Of a stretch of 64,000 nucleotides of DNA, positions 28,830-43,552 are shown piece by piece; position 1 is the stretch's first letter; each line of letters opens with the position of its first letter. The stretch is from Georgenia soli. Its GTDB lineage: Bacteria > Actinomycetota > Actinomycetes > Actinomycetales > Actinomycetaceae. The stretch is from contig NZ_PDJI01000004.1 in NCBI RefSeq assembly GCF_002563695.1, positions 2,604,001 to 2,668,000 of the forward strand, written 5' to 3'. Under the pieces are notes generated by a model. That model searched no databases, was not told where the DNA came from, and saw only the letters and a list, made by a program, of their open reading frames with translations. The position numbers and the translations under genes were made by a program.

Positions 28830-29769
28830 GGCCCGCTCCCTCCCTCCGCGGGGACGCCGGACCGCCCTGCCGGTCGTCCCGTGCGGCGCCGTAGTAGGCG
28901 AGGAACGTCTCCTCCAGCCCCGCCTCGGCGCACTCGAAGTCGACGACGCCGTACCTGGCGACCGTCTTGAGCAGCCCGTCCAGGGCGATCTGCGGGGCGC
29001 TGCACGTCAGCCGTGCGCCCTCGGCGGCGACGTCGTGCACGCCCGGGACGGACGTGAGCGCGGCGGCCGGCACGGAGTGGTCGAACGTGACCCGGACGTG
29101 GTGCAGCGCCTTGGCACGCATCTCCGCGAGGCTCTCGACGGCGATGAGCTCGCCGGCGCGCAGGACGCCGACGCGGTCCGCCACCTCCTCGACCTCGCCG
29201 AGCACGTGCGAGCTCAGCAGCACGGAACCTCCGGCGGCGACGTGCTGGCGCAGCAGGTCGTGGAACGTGTTCTGGGCCAGCGGGTCGAGGCCGGACGTCG
29301 GCTCGTCGAGGACGAGCAGCTCGGGCCCGGACATGAGCCCGAGCAGGATCGCCAGCTTCTGCCGGTTCCCCTTGGACAGCTCGCGGGTACGCCGGTCCAG
29401 CTCGACCCCCAGACGGCCCGCCAGGTCCCGCGCCTGGCCGGCGGAACCGCGCAGGTGGGTGAGCAGCTCGACGTGCTGACGCCCGGTGAGCCGGTCGTAC
29501 AGGGCCGTCTCGCCCGAGACGTAGCCGACCCGGCGGTGCAGCGCGACGGCGCCGCGCCACGGGTCCTCGCCCAGCACCTCCGCCTTCCCGGCGGTCGGTC
29601 GCAGAAGGCCCATCAGGATGCGCAGCGTCGTCGTCTTCCCCGCCCCGTTGGGGCCCAGGAACCCGAACACCTCACCGCGCCGGACCTCCAGGTCCACGTC
29701 GCGCAGGGCGACGGTGCGGCCGTAGTGCTTGGTCAGCCCGCTCGTCCGGATGACGGCGTCACCGCTCAT
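28819..29769 (-). CDS. ABC transporter ATP-binding protein (ABC-2 exporter)
   Basis: A 316-residue ATPase partner of the permease downstream. Walker A GPNGAGKTT, signature LSKGNRQKLA, Walker B LLVLDEPTSGLD and the H-loop LLSSHVLGEVEEV are all present. A C-terminal DUF4162-like region (LHHVRVTFDHSVP...) follows, as in CcmA/DrrA-type exporters. The ATG at 29769 gives the usual N-terminus (VIRTSGLTKHYG). It forms an operon with the overlapping permease gene. Confidence 0.92.
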   Translation of the reverse strand: MSGDAVIRTSGLTKHYGRTVALRDVDLEVRRGEVFGFLGPNGAGKTTTLRILMGLLRPTAGKAEVLGEDPWRGAVALHRRVGYVSGETALYDRLTGRQHVELLTHLRGSAGQARDLAGRLGVELDRRTRELSKGNRQKLAILLGLMSGPELLVLDEPTSGLDPLAQNTFHDLLRQHVAAGGSVLLSSHVLGEVEEVADRVGVLRAGELIAVESLAEMRAKALHHVRVTFDHSVPAAALTSVPGVHDVAAEGARLTCSAPQIALDGLLKTVARYGVVDFECAEAGLEETFLAYYGAARDDRQGGPASPRREGAGRAA

Positions 29770-29850
29770 GTCACGAGCGTCCGCCCGCCGGGGCCCGGGC
29801 GGGAAGGGACCGAAGGCCCTGTCGGTGACCGCTCCCGCGGTGAGGTGGGC

Positions 29851-29872
29851 CCGCCGCCCGCGTGGGCGGCGG
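29851..29872 (-). terminator. Hairpin after the HAD-phosphatase gene
   Basis: Nine-bp GC stem (29851-29859 with 29864-29872, 4-nt loop) directly below the stop codon at 29876 of the minus-strand HAD gene. It lies 81 bp above the ABC transporter ATPase gene. Confidence 0.5.
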
Positions 29873-29875
29873 CAG

Positions 29876-30649
29876 TCAGACGAGGTCGACCAGGTCCGCG
29901 ATCGAGGCCCGGACCTCGCTGGGACGGAACGGGTACTTCTCGACCTCGGCCTCCGTCGTCGAGCCCGTGAGCACCAGGTAGGTCCGCAGCCCCGCCTCCA
30001 TCCCGGCGAGGATGTCGGTGTCCATCCGGTCCCCGACCATCGCGGTGTTCTCGGAGTGGGCGTTGATGCGGTTGAGCGCCGCCCGGATCATCACCGGGTT
30101 CGGCTTGCCGATGAAGTACGGGTTGCGGCCGGTCGCCTTGGTGATCATGGCGGCGACGGCGCCGGTCGCCGGGAGCGGGCCCTCGCTGGAGGGGCCGGTC
30201 GGGTCCGGGTTGGTGGCGATGAAGCGCGCGCCGTCCCGGATGAGGCGGATCGCGCGGGTGATCGCGGAGAAGGAGTACGTGCGGGTCTCCCCGAGGATGA
30301 CGTAGTCCGGGTCCGTGTCGGTGAGGATGTACCCCCGCTCGTGCAGCGCCGTCGTCAGGCCGGCCTCGCCGATCACGTAGGCGCTCCCGCCGGGCATCTG
30401 CTGGGAGACGAACGTGGCGGTCGCGAGCGCGGAGGTCCAGATGCGCTCCTCCGGGACCGTGAAGCCGGAGGTCGCCATGCGCGCGGAGAGATCCCTCGGG
30501 GTGTAGATCGAGTTGTTGGTCAGCACGAGGTAGGGACGGTCGAGCTCGGTCAGCCGCGCGATGAAGTCCGCGGCACCGGGCAGGGCGATCCCCTCGTGGA
30601 CGAGAACTCCGTCCATGTCTGTCAGCCAGTTCTCGATCTCGCCGCTCAT
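29876..30649 (-). CDS. HAD-IIA family hydrolase (NagD-like)
   Basis: A 257-residue phosphatase-like enzyme. Motif I is in LTDMDGVLVHEG, motif II in LVLTNNS, the lysine in FIGKPNPVMIRAAL, and motif IV in MVGDRMDTDILAGMEAG. The IIA cap lies between motifs II and III. NagD-type enzymes dephosphorylate nucleotides or sugar phosphates; the substrate here is not determinable. A GGGAGG site precedes the ATG at 30649, which is preferred over the upstream ATG at 30694. Confidence 0.92.
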   Translation of the reverse strand: MSGEIENWLTDMDGVLVHEGIALPGAADFIARLTELDRPYLVLTNNSIYTPRDLSARMATSGFTVPEERIWTSALATATFVSQQMPGGSAYVIGEAGLTTALHERGYILTDTDPDYVILGETRTYSFSAITRAIRLIRDGARFIATNPDPTGPSSEGPLPATGAVAAMITKATGRNPYFIGKPNPVMIRAALNRINAHSENTAMVGDRMDTDILAGMEAGLRTYLVLTGSTTEAEVEKYPFRPSEVRASIADLVDLV

Positions 30650-30819
30650 CGCACCTCCCGCCGTGGGCCCGGGCGTGACGCCGGGGCCTCTCACGGCCCG
30701 ACCTTACCCAGCCGGCCGGCGCGGGCACGGCGCCGTCGTCCCGATGCCGAGTCCGATTCGCCCCCGCCGGATGCCGCGGGCGCGCTACCTTTCACCGGAC
30801 TGCCGAGGGAGGAAATGTC

Positions 30820-31722
30820 ATGAGCGTTGCGGGAGCGCCCGATCCGACGACGGAGCCGACGTCCGGGTACGGCGCGTACGTCCCCGGCCGGAGCGGTCGG
30901 CCTGCCCATGAGCAGAGCCCGCCCGCAGCGCCCGGGGCCCACACGGGGTGGCAGACCCCGGCGGCCGACCGAGCGGCCCCGTACGCTCCGACTCCGTACA
31001 CGCCGTCTGCTCCGTACGCTCCGACTCCTCCGTACACGCCGTCTGCCCCGTACGGGCACTCCGCGGCGTACGCCCCTGCCGCCTCTTTCGCGGGTGCGTC
31101 TCGCGCTCCGCACCTGCCTCAGCTGCGCCGCGGGCCGGACGGCGCGGCGGTCATGCGGCCCAGCCGCGCACAGATCCGGCGTTCGATCGGCGCGATCGCG
31201 CCCGTGGTCGTCGGCGCGGTCGTCCTCACCGCCGTCCGACGCGGCACGGAGCCGGCCCTGCTGCTCGCCGGGGCCACGGTGGTGCTCGTCGCCCTCTACG
31301 TGGTCCTGGAGCTGCGCCGGTCGCGGATCGTCGTGACACCGCTCGGCCTCGAACGCGTCCGCATCCTCGGCAGGACCACGTTCCCCCTCGCGGACGTCGG
31401 GCAGGTCCTGCTCTTCCCGTTCCGGGCCGAGCGCGGGGCCGACCGCAGCACCTACCTCACCGCGCTGGTGCGCGACCGGTCGGGCCGCAAGCTCCTCACG
31501 GTCCGCTCCGACGTCTGGGACCCGGAGGAGATCCGTGCGCTCGCCGGCTCGCTCGGTGTCGCCCCGACGCAGCTCGAGAAGGTCTTCACCCCGCGTGAGC
31601 TCGAGGCCGCCTTCCCCGGCACCGTCCCGTACATCCAGCGCAACCCGATGGTCGTCGCCATCCTCGTCACGGTCGTGATCGTCGTCGCCGTCGCCGCCGG
31701 CGTGGTGCTCGCCAACCAGTGA
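30820..31722 (+). CDS. Membrane protein with Tyr/Pro-repeat N-terminus and PH-like domain
   Basis: A 300-residue protein in three parts. The first 90 residues are low complexity, with APYAPTPYTPS-type repeats. Two transmembrane helices (about 122-155, GAIAPVVVGAVVLTAVR and LLLAGATVVLVALYVVLEL) come next. They are followed by a PH-like domain (RIVVTPLGLERVRILGRTTFPLADVGQVLLF) and a C-terminal helix (VVAILVTVVIVVAVAAGVVL). Bacterial PH domains with membrane helices are widespread in actinobacteria, and their function is unclear. The ATG at 30820 follows GAGGGAGGA. It is divergent from the HAD gene. Confidence 0.8.
   Translation: MSVAGAPDPTTEPTSGYGAYVPGRSGRPAHEQSPPAAPGAHTGWQTPAADRAAPYAPTPYTPSAPYAPTPPYTPSAPYGHSAAYAPAASFAGASRAPHLPQLRRGPDGAAVMRPSRAQIRRSIGAIAPVVVGAVVLTAVRRGTEPALLLAGATVVLVALYVVLELRRSRIVVTPLGLERVRILGRTTFPLADVGQVLLFPFRAERGADRSTYLTALVRDRSGRKLLTVRSDVWDPEEIRALAGSLGVAPTQLEKVFTPRELEAAFPGTVPYIQRNPMVVAILVTVVIVVAVAAGVVLANQ
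30981..31049 (+). repeat. In-frame repeat encoding YAPTPYTPSAP
   Basis: Two adjacent copies (30981-31013, 33 bp; 31014-31049, 36 bp) that differ by one inserted codon and one base. They make the Tyr/Pro-rich part of the PH-domain protein. A length change of 3n keeps the frame, so copy-number variation would be tolerated. Confidence 0.75.
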
Positions 31723-31750
31723 CGGGCGGGCGGGCCCGTACCGTGCACCC

Positions 31751-32410
31751 GTGAGTGTTGAGAACCCCGACGACGCCGGGACGGTCGGCGTCGGCCCGTG
31801 GCCGGGCGGACCCGACGCCTGGCCGGACGACCCCCGGTACGACCCGGAGCTGCTGCGCGAGGGCGACAGGCGCAACGTCGTCGACCGCTACCGGTACTGG
31901 AGCGTCGAGGCGATCGTCGCGGACATCGACACCCGCAGGCACCCCCTGCACGTGGCGATCGAGAACTTCTCACGGGACATGAACATCGGCTCGGTGGTCC
32001 GTACGGCGAACGCCTTCGCCGTCGCGGAGGTGCACATCGTCGGCAGGCGCCGCTGGAACCGCCGGGGAGCGATGGTCACCGACAGGTACCAGCACCTGCG
32101 CCACCACGCAGACGTCTGCGACCTGCTCGCTTGGGCCGCCGGGCGCGGCCTGCCGGTCATCGGCGTCGACAACGTCCCGGGCTCGGAGCCGATCGAGGGG
32201 CGGGCGCTGCCCCGCGAGGCGGTGATGGTGTTCGGCTCGGAGTCCGTCGGCCTGTCGGCCGAGGCCCGCGCGGGCTGCGAGGCGATCCTGCACATCAGCC
32301 AGCACGGGTCGACCCGGTCGATCAACGCGGGCGCTGCGGCCGCGGTCGCCATGCACGCCTGGATGCTCCAGCACGCCCGGCCGACCGGCTACGACGGGAC
32401 CCCGCTGTGA
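31751..32410 (+). CDS. TrmH/SpoU family RNA methyltransferase
   Basis: A 219-residue SAM-dependent RNA 2'-O-methyltransferase with the alpha/beta-knot motifs: NIGSVVRTANAF (motif 1), VMVFGSESVGLS (motif 2) and LHISQHGSTRSINAGAAAAV (motif 3). The N-terminal 50 residues are acidic and unusual for TrmH proper; a tRNA or rRNA target is equally possible. GTG start. It lies just downstream of the PH-domain gene and 113 bp before fba. Confidence 0.9.
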   Translation: MSVENPDDAGTVGVGPWPGGPDAWPDDPRYDPELLREGDRRNVVDRYRYWSVEAIVADIDTRRHPLHVAIENFSRDMNIGSVVRTANAFAVAEVHIVGRRRWNRRGAMVTDRYQHLRHHADVCDLLAWAAGRGLPVIGVDNVPGSEPIEGRALPREAVMVFGSESVGLSAEARAGCEAILHISQHGSTRSINAGAAAAVAMHAWMLQHARPTGYDGTPL

Positions 32411-32523
32411 GCGGCGCGGAACGGGGGCGTGAGGGGCCTCACCCGGGACGCCTGGCTTAGGTAACGGCCCCGCAGAGGTGGAATGATCGGGCCGTACCGA
32501 TTCGCCGAGCACAGGAGACCCAC

Positions 32524-33546
32524 GTGCCCATCGCAACTCCCGAGTCCTACGCCGAGATGATCGACCGCGCGAAGGCCGGCCGCTTCGCGTACCCCGCCAT
32601 CAACGTCACCTCCTCCCAGACGGTGACCGCGGCGCTGCGCGGCTTCGCCGAGGCCGAGAGCGACGGCATCCTCCAGGTCTCCGTCGGCGGTGGCGAGTAC
32701 GCCTCCGGCGCCACCGTGAAGGATCGCGTCGCCGGCACCCGGGCGCTCGCCGCGTACGCCAAGGAGGTCGCGAACGGCTACGGCATCACCGTGGCGCTCC
32801 ACACCGACCACTGCACCAAGGAGAACCTCGACTCGTGGGTGCGGCCGCTGCTCGCCCTCGAGGCCGAGGAGGTCGCCAACGGTCAGCTCCCGACCTTCCA
32901 GTCGCACATGTTCGACGGTTCCACCGTCCCGCTGGAGGAGAACCTCGTCATCGCCGAGGAGCTCCTCGAGCTCTCCCAGAAGGCGCGCACGATCCTCGAG
33001 ATCGAGATCGGCGTCGTCGGCGGCGAGGAGGACGGCCACGAGGCCGAGATCAACGAGAAGCTCTACACCACCCCCGAGGACGGCCTGGCAACCGTGCGCG
33101 CGCTCGGCACCGGCGAGAAGGGGCGCTACCTCACCGCGCTGACCTTCGGCAACGTCCACGGCGTGTACAAGCCCGGCGCCGTGAAGCTGCGCCCGGAGCT
33201 GCTCGGCCAGATCCAGGAGGTCGTCGGCAAGGAGGTCGGCAAGGAGAAGCCGTTCGACCTCGTCTTCCACGGCGGCTCCGGCTCCAGCGCCGAGGAGATC
33301 GCCACCGCGGTGGACAACGGTGTCATCAAGATGAACATCGACACCGACACGCAGTACGCCTTCACCCGCCCCGTCGTGGAGCACATGTTCAAGAACTACG
33401 ACGGCGTCCTGAAGATCGACGGCGAGGTCGGCAACAAGAAGATGTACGACCCGCGCGCCTGGGGCAAGCTCGCCGAGGCCGGCATGGCCCAGCGCATCGT
33501 CGAGGCGTGCCAGCAGCTGCGCTCGGCCGGCACGAAGATGGCCTGA
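32524..33546 (+). CDS. fbaA: Class II fructose-bisphosphate aldolase
   Basis: A 340-residue Zn-dependent glycolytic/gluconeogenic aldolase that cleaves fructose-1,6-bisphosphate to DHAP and glyceraldehyde-3-phosphate. Zn ligands and active-site motifs are clear: ALHTDHCTKENLD, FQSHMFDGSTVPLEEN, EIEIGVVGGEEDG, LTFGNVHGVYKPG and VFHGGSGSS. The length is usual for the actinobacterial long type. GTG start with an AGGAGA site. It is followed by a strong terminator hairpin. Together with pckG it would support gluconeogenesis. Confidence 0.97.
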   Translation: MPIATPESYAEMIDRAKAGRFAYPAINVTSSQTVTAALRGFAEAESDGILQVSVGGGEYASGATVKDRVAGTRALAAYAKEVANGYGITVALHTDHCTKENLDSWVRPLLALEAEEVANGQLPTFQSHMFDGSTVPLEENLVIAEELLELSQKARTILEIEIGVVGGEEDGHEAEINEKLYTTPEDGLATVRALGTGEKGRYLTALTFGNVHGVYKPGAVKLRPELLGQIQEVVGKEVGKEKPFDLVFHGGSGSSAEEIATAVDNGVIKMNIDTDTQYAFTRPVVEHMFKNYDGVLKIDGEVGNKKMYDPRAWGKLAEAGMAQRIVEACQQLRSAGTKMA

Positions 33547-33563
33547 GCCGCATCCCGGCGACG

Positions 33564-33597
33564 ACGGGCCCGGCATCCGAGCGGATGCCGGGCCCGT
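33564..33597. terminator. fbaA terminator hairpin
   Basis: Perfect 15-bp stem (33564-33578 with 33583-33597, 4-nt loop) 17 bp after the fbaA stop. It lies between convergent genes (fbaA and the STAS gene), so it could act for both. Confidence 0.7.
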
Positions 33598-33627
33598 GGT
33601 CCGTGAGGGTGGGCGGCGCCGGCCGGC

Positions 33628-34044
33628 TCAGGCTGCGTCGTCAGGCAGCGGGCCCGAGTCCGACGGGAAGCCGGGGTCGGCGTCGAGGACGTCGACGACC
33701 TCGCCGATCCTGGTCACCTCGAGGAGGAAGCGCACCACGTCGGGCGGCTGGATGAGGGTGAGCCTGCCCGGGGTGCGGTGGGCGAGGCGTGCGAGCATCG
33801 AGACCCCGGAGGAGTCCATGAACGTCACGTGCCGGGCGTCGATCTCGACCGGCAGGCCGACGCGCTCCGCCTCCGTGACGGCCTCCGACAGGTCCGCCCC
33901 CAGCGCCACGTCGACCTCGCCCGAGAGGACGAGCCGTGTCCGTTCACGTGAGACCATCACGTGGACCGACCCGGTCTCCGAGGTCGCCGGCGTGGTGCCG
34001 GCACCCTCCTCCGGCCGGGGCGGTCCCTGCGTCACCTCGTGCAC
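33628..34044 (-). CDS. STAS-domain protein (anti-anti-sigma type) 1
   Basis: A 138-residue partner-switching protein. The STAS core reads RTRLVLSGEVDVALGADLSEAV...IDARHVTFMDSSGVSMLARL, with the phosphorylatable Ser in DSSG. The C-terminus DVVRFLLEVTRIGEVVDVLD closely resembles STAS protein 3 (38648-39097). In the known system an antisigma kinase phosphorylates this Ser and a PP2C phosphatase removes the phosphate. It is divergent from the SpoIIE-type phosphatase gene (92 bp apart). The GTG at 34044 follows GAGAGG; a later start (MVSRERT) is possible. Confidence 0.87.
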   Translation of the reverse strand: MHEVTQGPPRPEEGAGTTPATSETGSVHVMVSRERTRLVLSGEVDVALGADLSEAVTEAERVGLPVEIDARHVTFMDSSGVSMLARLAHRTPGRLTLIQPPDVVRFLLEVTRIGEVVDVLDADPGFPSDSGPLPDDAA

Positions 34045-34135
34045 CGCGCATCCTCTCGCCGCTGGACATACAGAATGTGTGTGACCCGCTGGTTCACGGG
34101 GCATCGTAGGGAACGCTAGACGATCGGAGACGTTG

Positions 34136-38375
<4,240 letters not shown>

Positions 38376-38391
38376 CTCCCGCCCCTCGCCG

Positions 38392-38486
38392 GCGAGTCGT
38401 CAACTCCTCCGCGAGTCGTCAACTCCTCCCCGAGTCGTCAAGTTCTCCGCGAGATGTCACTTCCTCCGCGGGGAGTCATCTCCTTC
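38392..38486 (+). repeat. 19-bp tandem repeat array, five forward units
   Basis: Five head-to-tail 19-bp units (38392, 38411, 38430, 38449, 38468). The first two are identical, GCGAGTCGTCAACTCCTCC; the others diverge by 3-8 bases, mostly away from TCA and CTCC. There are no spacers. The array starts 16 bp after the purA stop. Confidence 0.92.
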
Positions 38487-38544
38487 GCTGATGCTCCCTT
38501 ACGAGACGGGGCCGCCGACATCTCGTGGAGACCTGCACTGCCTA

Positions 38545-38639
38545 GGAGAAGTTGACCTGTCGCGGAGGACTTGACGTGTCGCGGAGGACTTGACCTGTCA
38601 GGGAGGACTTGACCTGTCGCGGAGGACTTGACCTCTCGG
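38545..38639 (-). repeat. 19-bp tandem repeat array, five inverted units
   Basis: Five 19-bp units (38545, 38564, 38583, 38602, 38621) reading GGAGGACTTGACCTGTCGC on the plus strand. This is the reverse complement form of the forward array with its own consensus. A 58-bp segment (38487-38544) separates it from the forward units. It ends 8 bp before the convergent STAS 3 stop codon. Confidence 0.92.
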
Positions 38640-38647
38640 CGACGGGG

Positions 38648-39097
38648 TTAGGCGTCCGGGTCCTCGTCGAGGATCTCGATCACGTCGACCAGGTGGGTCA
38701 GCTCGAGCAGGAAGCGCACGGACTCGGACGGGCCGATGACCCGCACCGGGCCGGACAGCCGCTGCGTCAGGCGGGCGATGACCGCCAGCACGGACGAGTC
38801 CATGAACGTGACGTTGCGGACGTCGACGTCGAGCGGCTGGCCGAGACGCGTGATCTCGGTGGTGCAGGTGGCGAGCTCCTCGTTCATGCTCGCGTCCACC
38901 TCGCCCGCCAGCACCAGGCGTGTCCTGTCACCGGCCGTCAGGACGGCGGTGGAGCCGGACCAGGGGGCGGCGTTGTCGGCGCTGCCGCTCCCAGGTGGCA
39001 CGCCGGTGGGCGTGCCTACGGGCGGCACGGTGGCTGCGGAGCCGGTGCTCCCAGTTCGGTCGTCCAAGGTTCTCCCTGCTTCAGCTGCACCGGACAC
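38648..39097 (-). CDS. STAS-domain protein (anti-anti-sigma type) 3
   Basis: A 149-residue STAS protein with a 45-residue low-complexity N-terminus, then DRTRLVLAGEVDASMNEELA...DVRNVTFMDSSVLAVIARL and the ending SVRFLLELTHLVDVIEILDEDPDA, clearly paralogous to STAS 1. The predicted phospho-site is in DSSV rather than DSSG. The GTG at 39097 follows GGAG; a TTG near 39067 after AGGGAGA is an alternative start. It is downstream of the inverted repeat array and divergent from a TetR gene. Confidence 0.83.
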   Translation of the reverse strand: MSGAAEAGRTLDDRTGSTGSAATVPPVGTPTGVPPGSGSADNAAPWSGSTAVLTAGDRTRLVLAGEVDASMNEELATCTTEITRLGQPLDVDVRNVTFMDSSVLAVIARLTQRLSGPVRVIGPSESVRFLLELTHLVDVIEILDEDPDA

Positions 39098-39248
39098 GCC
39101 CCGGCGCTCCGTGCCCGCGGTGCGCAGGCAGTGCTTACAGCGTAAGCGAGGAGTGTCGCGGTGCCGGCGAGGTGTCGGTCACTGTGCGCGCCGGAGCCAG
39201 CCGCCTAGACTGGCCGTCCGACGTCCACCCCCTTCCGAGGACGTAGCG

Positions 39249-39968
39249 ATGACTCACCCTGCTGGACCCGAGGCTCGCGCCCGCGGGACGAACGAGGCTC
39301 GCGTTCCCCTGAGCCGTGAGCGCATCGTGCTCGAGGCGCTGCGGGTGGTCGACGAGGAGGGGCTCCAGGCCCTCAGCATGCGGCGGCTCGGCTCCGAGCT
39401 GGGCGTCGAGGCGATGTCCCTCTACCGCTACGTCTCGGGCCGCGAGGACCTGCTCGAGGCCCTTGTCAGCCACCTCACCGACGGGCTGCGGCGCACGGCG
39501 CAGACCCCCGTCAGCGCCGAGGACGGGTGGCAGGCCTACATCCAGTGGCTCGCTCACGAGGTGCGCGCCGTCGCCCACGACCACCCGCAGCTCTTCCCGC
39601 TGGTCGCCACCCGACACCCGGCGGCTCCGTGGCTGCGGCCGCCGCTGCGCAGCCTCGAGGTGGTGGAGGACTTCCTCTCCGTGCTCACGGACCAGGGGTT
39701 CGGCGACGAGGCGGCCGCGGCGACGTACCGGGCCTTCACCAGCTTCCTGGTCGGCCACCTCCTCCTCGAGGCCAGTCAGATGGGCGCACCGATGGTGCCC
39801 GACGAGCCGCTCGACGAGGGCGACGAACGGTCGACGTCGGCCCTCGCCCTCGACGACTTCCCCACCATCCAGCGGCTCGAGCCGTTCCTCTCCGAGGACC
39901 GCTCGGACGAGGAGTTCGAGATCTCGCTCGAGGAGCTCATCGACCGCATCGAGCGTCAGCTCCGGTGA
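39249..39968 (+). CDS. TetR/AcrR-family transcriptional regulator
   Basis: A 239-residue repressor-type regulator. The N-terminal helix-turn-helix reads RIVLEALRVVDEEGLQALSMRRLGSELGVEAMSLYRYVSGREDLLEAL. The C-terminal half resembles the TetR_C (tetracycline repressor-like) ligand domain and carries a long acidic tail. The ATG at 39249 follows GAGGACG. No obvious target gene adjoins it, and the divergent STAS 3 gene is the nearest candidate. The inducer is unknown. Confidence 0.9.
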   Translation: MTHPAGPEARARGTNEARVPLSRERIVLEALRVVDEEGLQALSMRRLGSELGVEAMSLYRYVSGREDLLEALVSHLTDGLRRTAQTPVSAEDGWQAYIQWLAHEVRAVAHDHPQLFPLVATRHPAAPWLRPPLRSLEVVEDFLSVLTDQGFGDEAAAATYRAFTSFLVGHLLLEASQMGAPMVPDEPLDEGDERSTSALALDDFPTIQRLEPFLSEDRSDEEFEISLEELIDRIERQLR

Positions 39969-40031
39969 GCACGGCACCCTCCGCGGCGCCCCGGCGACGG
40001 CACCTCCCCGCGCGCCGCCGGTGAGGCCGGC

Positions 40032-41510
40032 TCACTCGGCGCCGGGCGCGTGCCGCTCCAGGAACTCGTAGAGCTCGACGTCGTCCACCCCGGGGAACGT
40101 CCCGGTCGGCAACGGGCTCAGGACGTGGTTGTGCATCGCCGCGCTCGGCCACGACCGGTCCCGCCACCGCTCCGCCATGTTCTCCTCGGGCCGTCGGCAG
40201 CACGACTCGTCCGGGCAGGTGGACATCGCCCGTCGCGTCGTCTCGCGCCCCCGGAACCACTTCGCGTGCGCGAACGGCACGCCGAGCGTGATCGAGAACT
40301 CGCTCTCCCGTCCGGTGCCGGTCTGCGTGCTGCACCAGTACGTCCCGGCCGGGGTGTCCGTGTACTGGAAGTACTCCGTGGTCCGGTTGCGCCGGTCGAA
40401 CGCCGAGCGGGCCGCCCACCGCCGGCACAGGGGCTGGCCCTCGATGGCGCCGCCGGGGTCGGCGGGCAGGGGAACGCCGTCGTTGGCGTAGCCGCGGTAC
40501 ATCGCGCCGTCGTCGTTCGCGCGGATGAAGTGGGTCGGGATGCCGAGCAGGGCCGTGGCGAGGTTGGTGAAGCGCTGGGCCGCCGAGTGGTGGGTGACAC
40601 CGAACGCGTCGCGGAAGTCCTCCATCGCCAGGTCCTTCCTGGCCTTCTTGTCCTCGAGGAAGGTCTTGGCCGCGAACCGTGGCATCAGGCAGCAGGCGGT
40701 GAAGTAGGCGATCTGCTGGCGCTGGCGCAGGAAGTCGCCGTAGGAGGCGGGACGCTCGTGGCCGAAGAGACGGTGCGCCATCGCCTGCAGCGCGAGGGAG
40801 CGCAGGCCGTAGCCGCCGGGGATCGACGCCGGCGGCAGGTAGATCCGTCCGTTCTCCAGGTCGGTGACCGTGCGTGTGGAGTGCGGCAGGTCATCCACGT
40901 GGATGATCGCGAAGCCCAGCCGGTCCGCCATCCGGTCGACCATGTGGTGGGTGAGCGCACCGCCGGTGTAGCCCACGGCGCGGACCTGCTCCTCGGCCAG
41001 GGCCTCGATGTCGGGCAGGTAGTTGTCGTGGGCCTGCATCTCCAGGCGCAGCTCGGTGTTGATGCGCCGCGCCTCCTCGGGCGTGGCGATCGTGGCACGG
41101 GCGCGCCGCTCGAGCTCGCCGTGCAGCGCCACGAGCGACTCCAGGGCGTCCATCGGCAGCCGGCGGCCCGGCCGCACCGCCGGTACGCCCAGCGAGGCGA
41201 ACAGCGGGCTGCGCTGCGCCTGCTCGAGGGCGATCTCGAGCGCGGCCCGACGGTCCGGCGGCGGGGCGGCGGTCAGCAGGTCGCCCGCCGTCGTCCCGAG
41301 CGTCTCCGCGATCGCCGTCAGCAACGACAGCCGCGGCTCGCGCCGGCCGTTCTCGACCAGCGAGAGCTGACTCGTCGTCGAGCCGACGGCGGAGGCGAGC
41401 TCGCGCAGCGTCATGCCGCGCGCCGTGCGGGCGTGGCGGATGCGGCGACCGAGGACGAGCGGATCCGCTGCGGGTCTGGTTGTCTTGTCGGACGAGCTTT
41501 CGACGGACAT
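40032..41510 (-). CDS. ramB: RamB/ScfR-type XRE regulator with ImmA/IrrE-like and short-chain-fatty-acid domains
   Basis: A 492-residue regulator. The XRE helix-turn-helix (about 18-75) reads [36 protein letters not shown] in segments, followed by a central IrrE-like region ([22 protein letters not shown]...[11 protein letters not shown]) and a C-terminal domain with cysteines in [13 protein letters not shown] and [14 protein letters not shown]. This matches RamB of Corynebacterium and Mycobacterium, which controls acetate and glyoxylate genes. It is divergent from pckG, with a palindrome in the shared promoter region, so it probably regulates pckG and itself. The symbol is by similarity. Confidence 0.87.
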   Translation of the reverse strand: MSVESSSDKTTRPAADPLVLGRRIRHARTARGMTLRELASAVGSTTSQLSLVENGRREPRLSLLTAIAETLGTTAGDLLTAAPPPDRRAALEIALEQAQRSPLFASLGVPAVRPGRRLPMDALESLVALHGELERRARATIATPEEARRINTELRLEMQAHDNYLPDIEALAEEQVRAVGYTGGALTHHMVDRMADRLGFAIIHVDDLPHSTRTVTDLENGRIYLPPASIPGGYGLRSLALQAMAHRLFGHERPASYGDFLRQRQQIAYFTACCLMPRFAAKTFLEDKKARKDLAMEDFRDAFGVTHHSAAQRFTNLATALLGIPTHFIRANDDGAMYRGYANDGVPLPADPGGAIEGQPLCRRWAARSAFDRRNRTTEYFQYTDTPAGTYWCSTQTGTGRESEFSITLGVPFAHAKWFRGRETTRRAMSTCPDESCCRRPEENMAERWRDRSWPSAAMHNHVLSPLPTGTFPGVDDVELYEFLERHAPGAE

Positions 41511-41525
41511 GAGTTGACGGTAGCG

Positions 41526-41540
41526 AAACTTCTGCAGTTT
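41526..41540. promoter_or_regulatory. Candidate RamB-type operator AAACTTCTGCAGTTT
   Basis: Perfect palindrome (AAACT-N5-AGTTT), the only AT-rich site between the RamB-like gene (16 bp from its start) and pckG. It resembles the AAA-x-TTTGCAAA-like boxes reported for RamB. A TATACC stretch just downstream could be the pckG -10 element. The link to the regulator is inference. Confidence 0.5.
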
Positions 41541-41636
41541 TTATACCCGGCTTCGGTTGAAAGGGGTCCTCCGGTGAGCGGACAGTGGAAACAGGGCGTA
41601 GAACAGCGCCCGGGAGACACTTCGGAGGACGGCAGG

Positions 41637-43481
<1,845 letters not shown>

Positions 43482-43552
43482 CCGGCGGTCCGGCCGGCGG
43501 CGCACCGCGACCAGCAGGGCTTCCCGGCGGCTCCTTGGCCGGTTGGGGCAGT

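Noticed and set aside
38392..38639. CRISPR array
   Set aside because: Units are 19 bp, contiguous, without unique spacers, in two orientations, and no cas genes are nearby.
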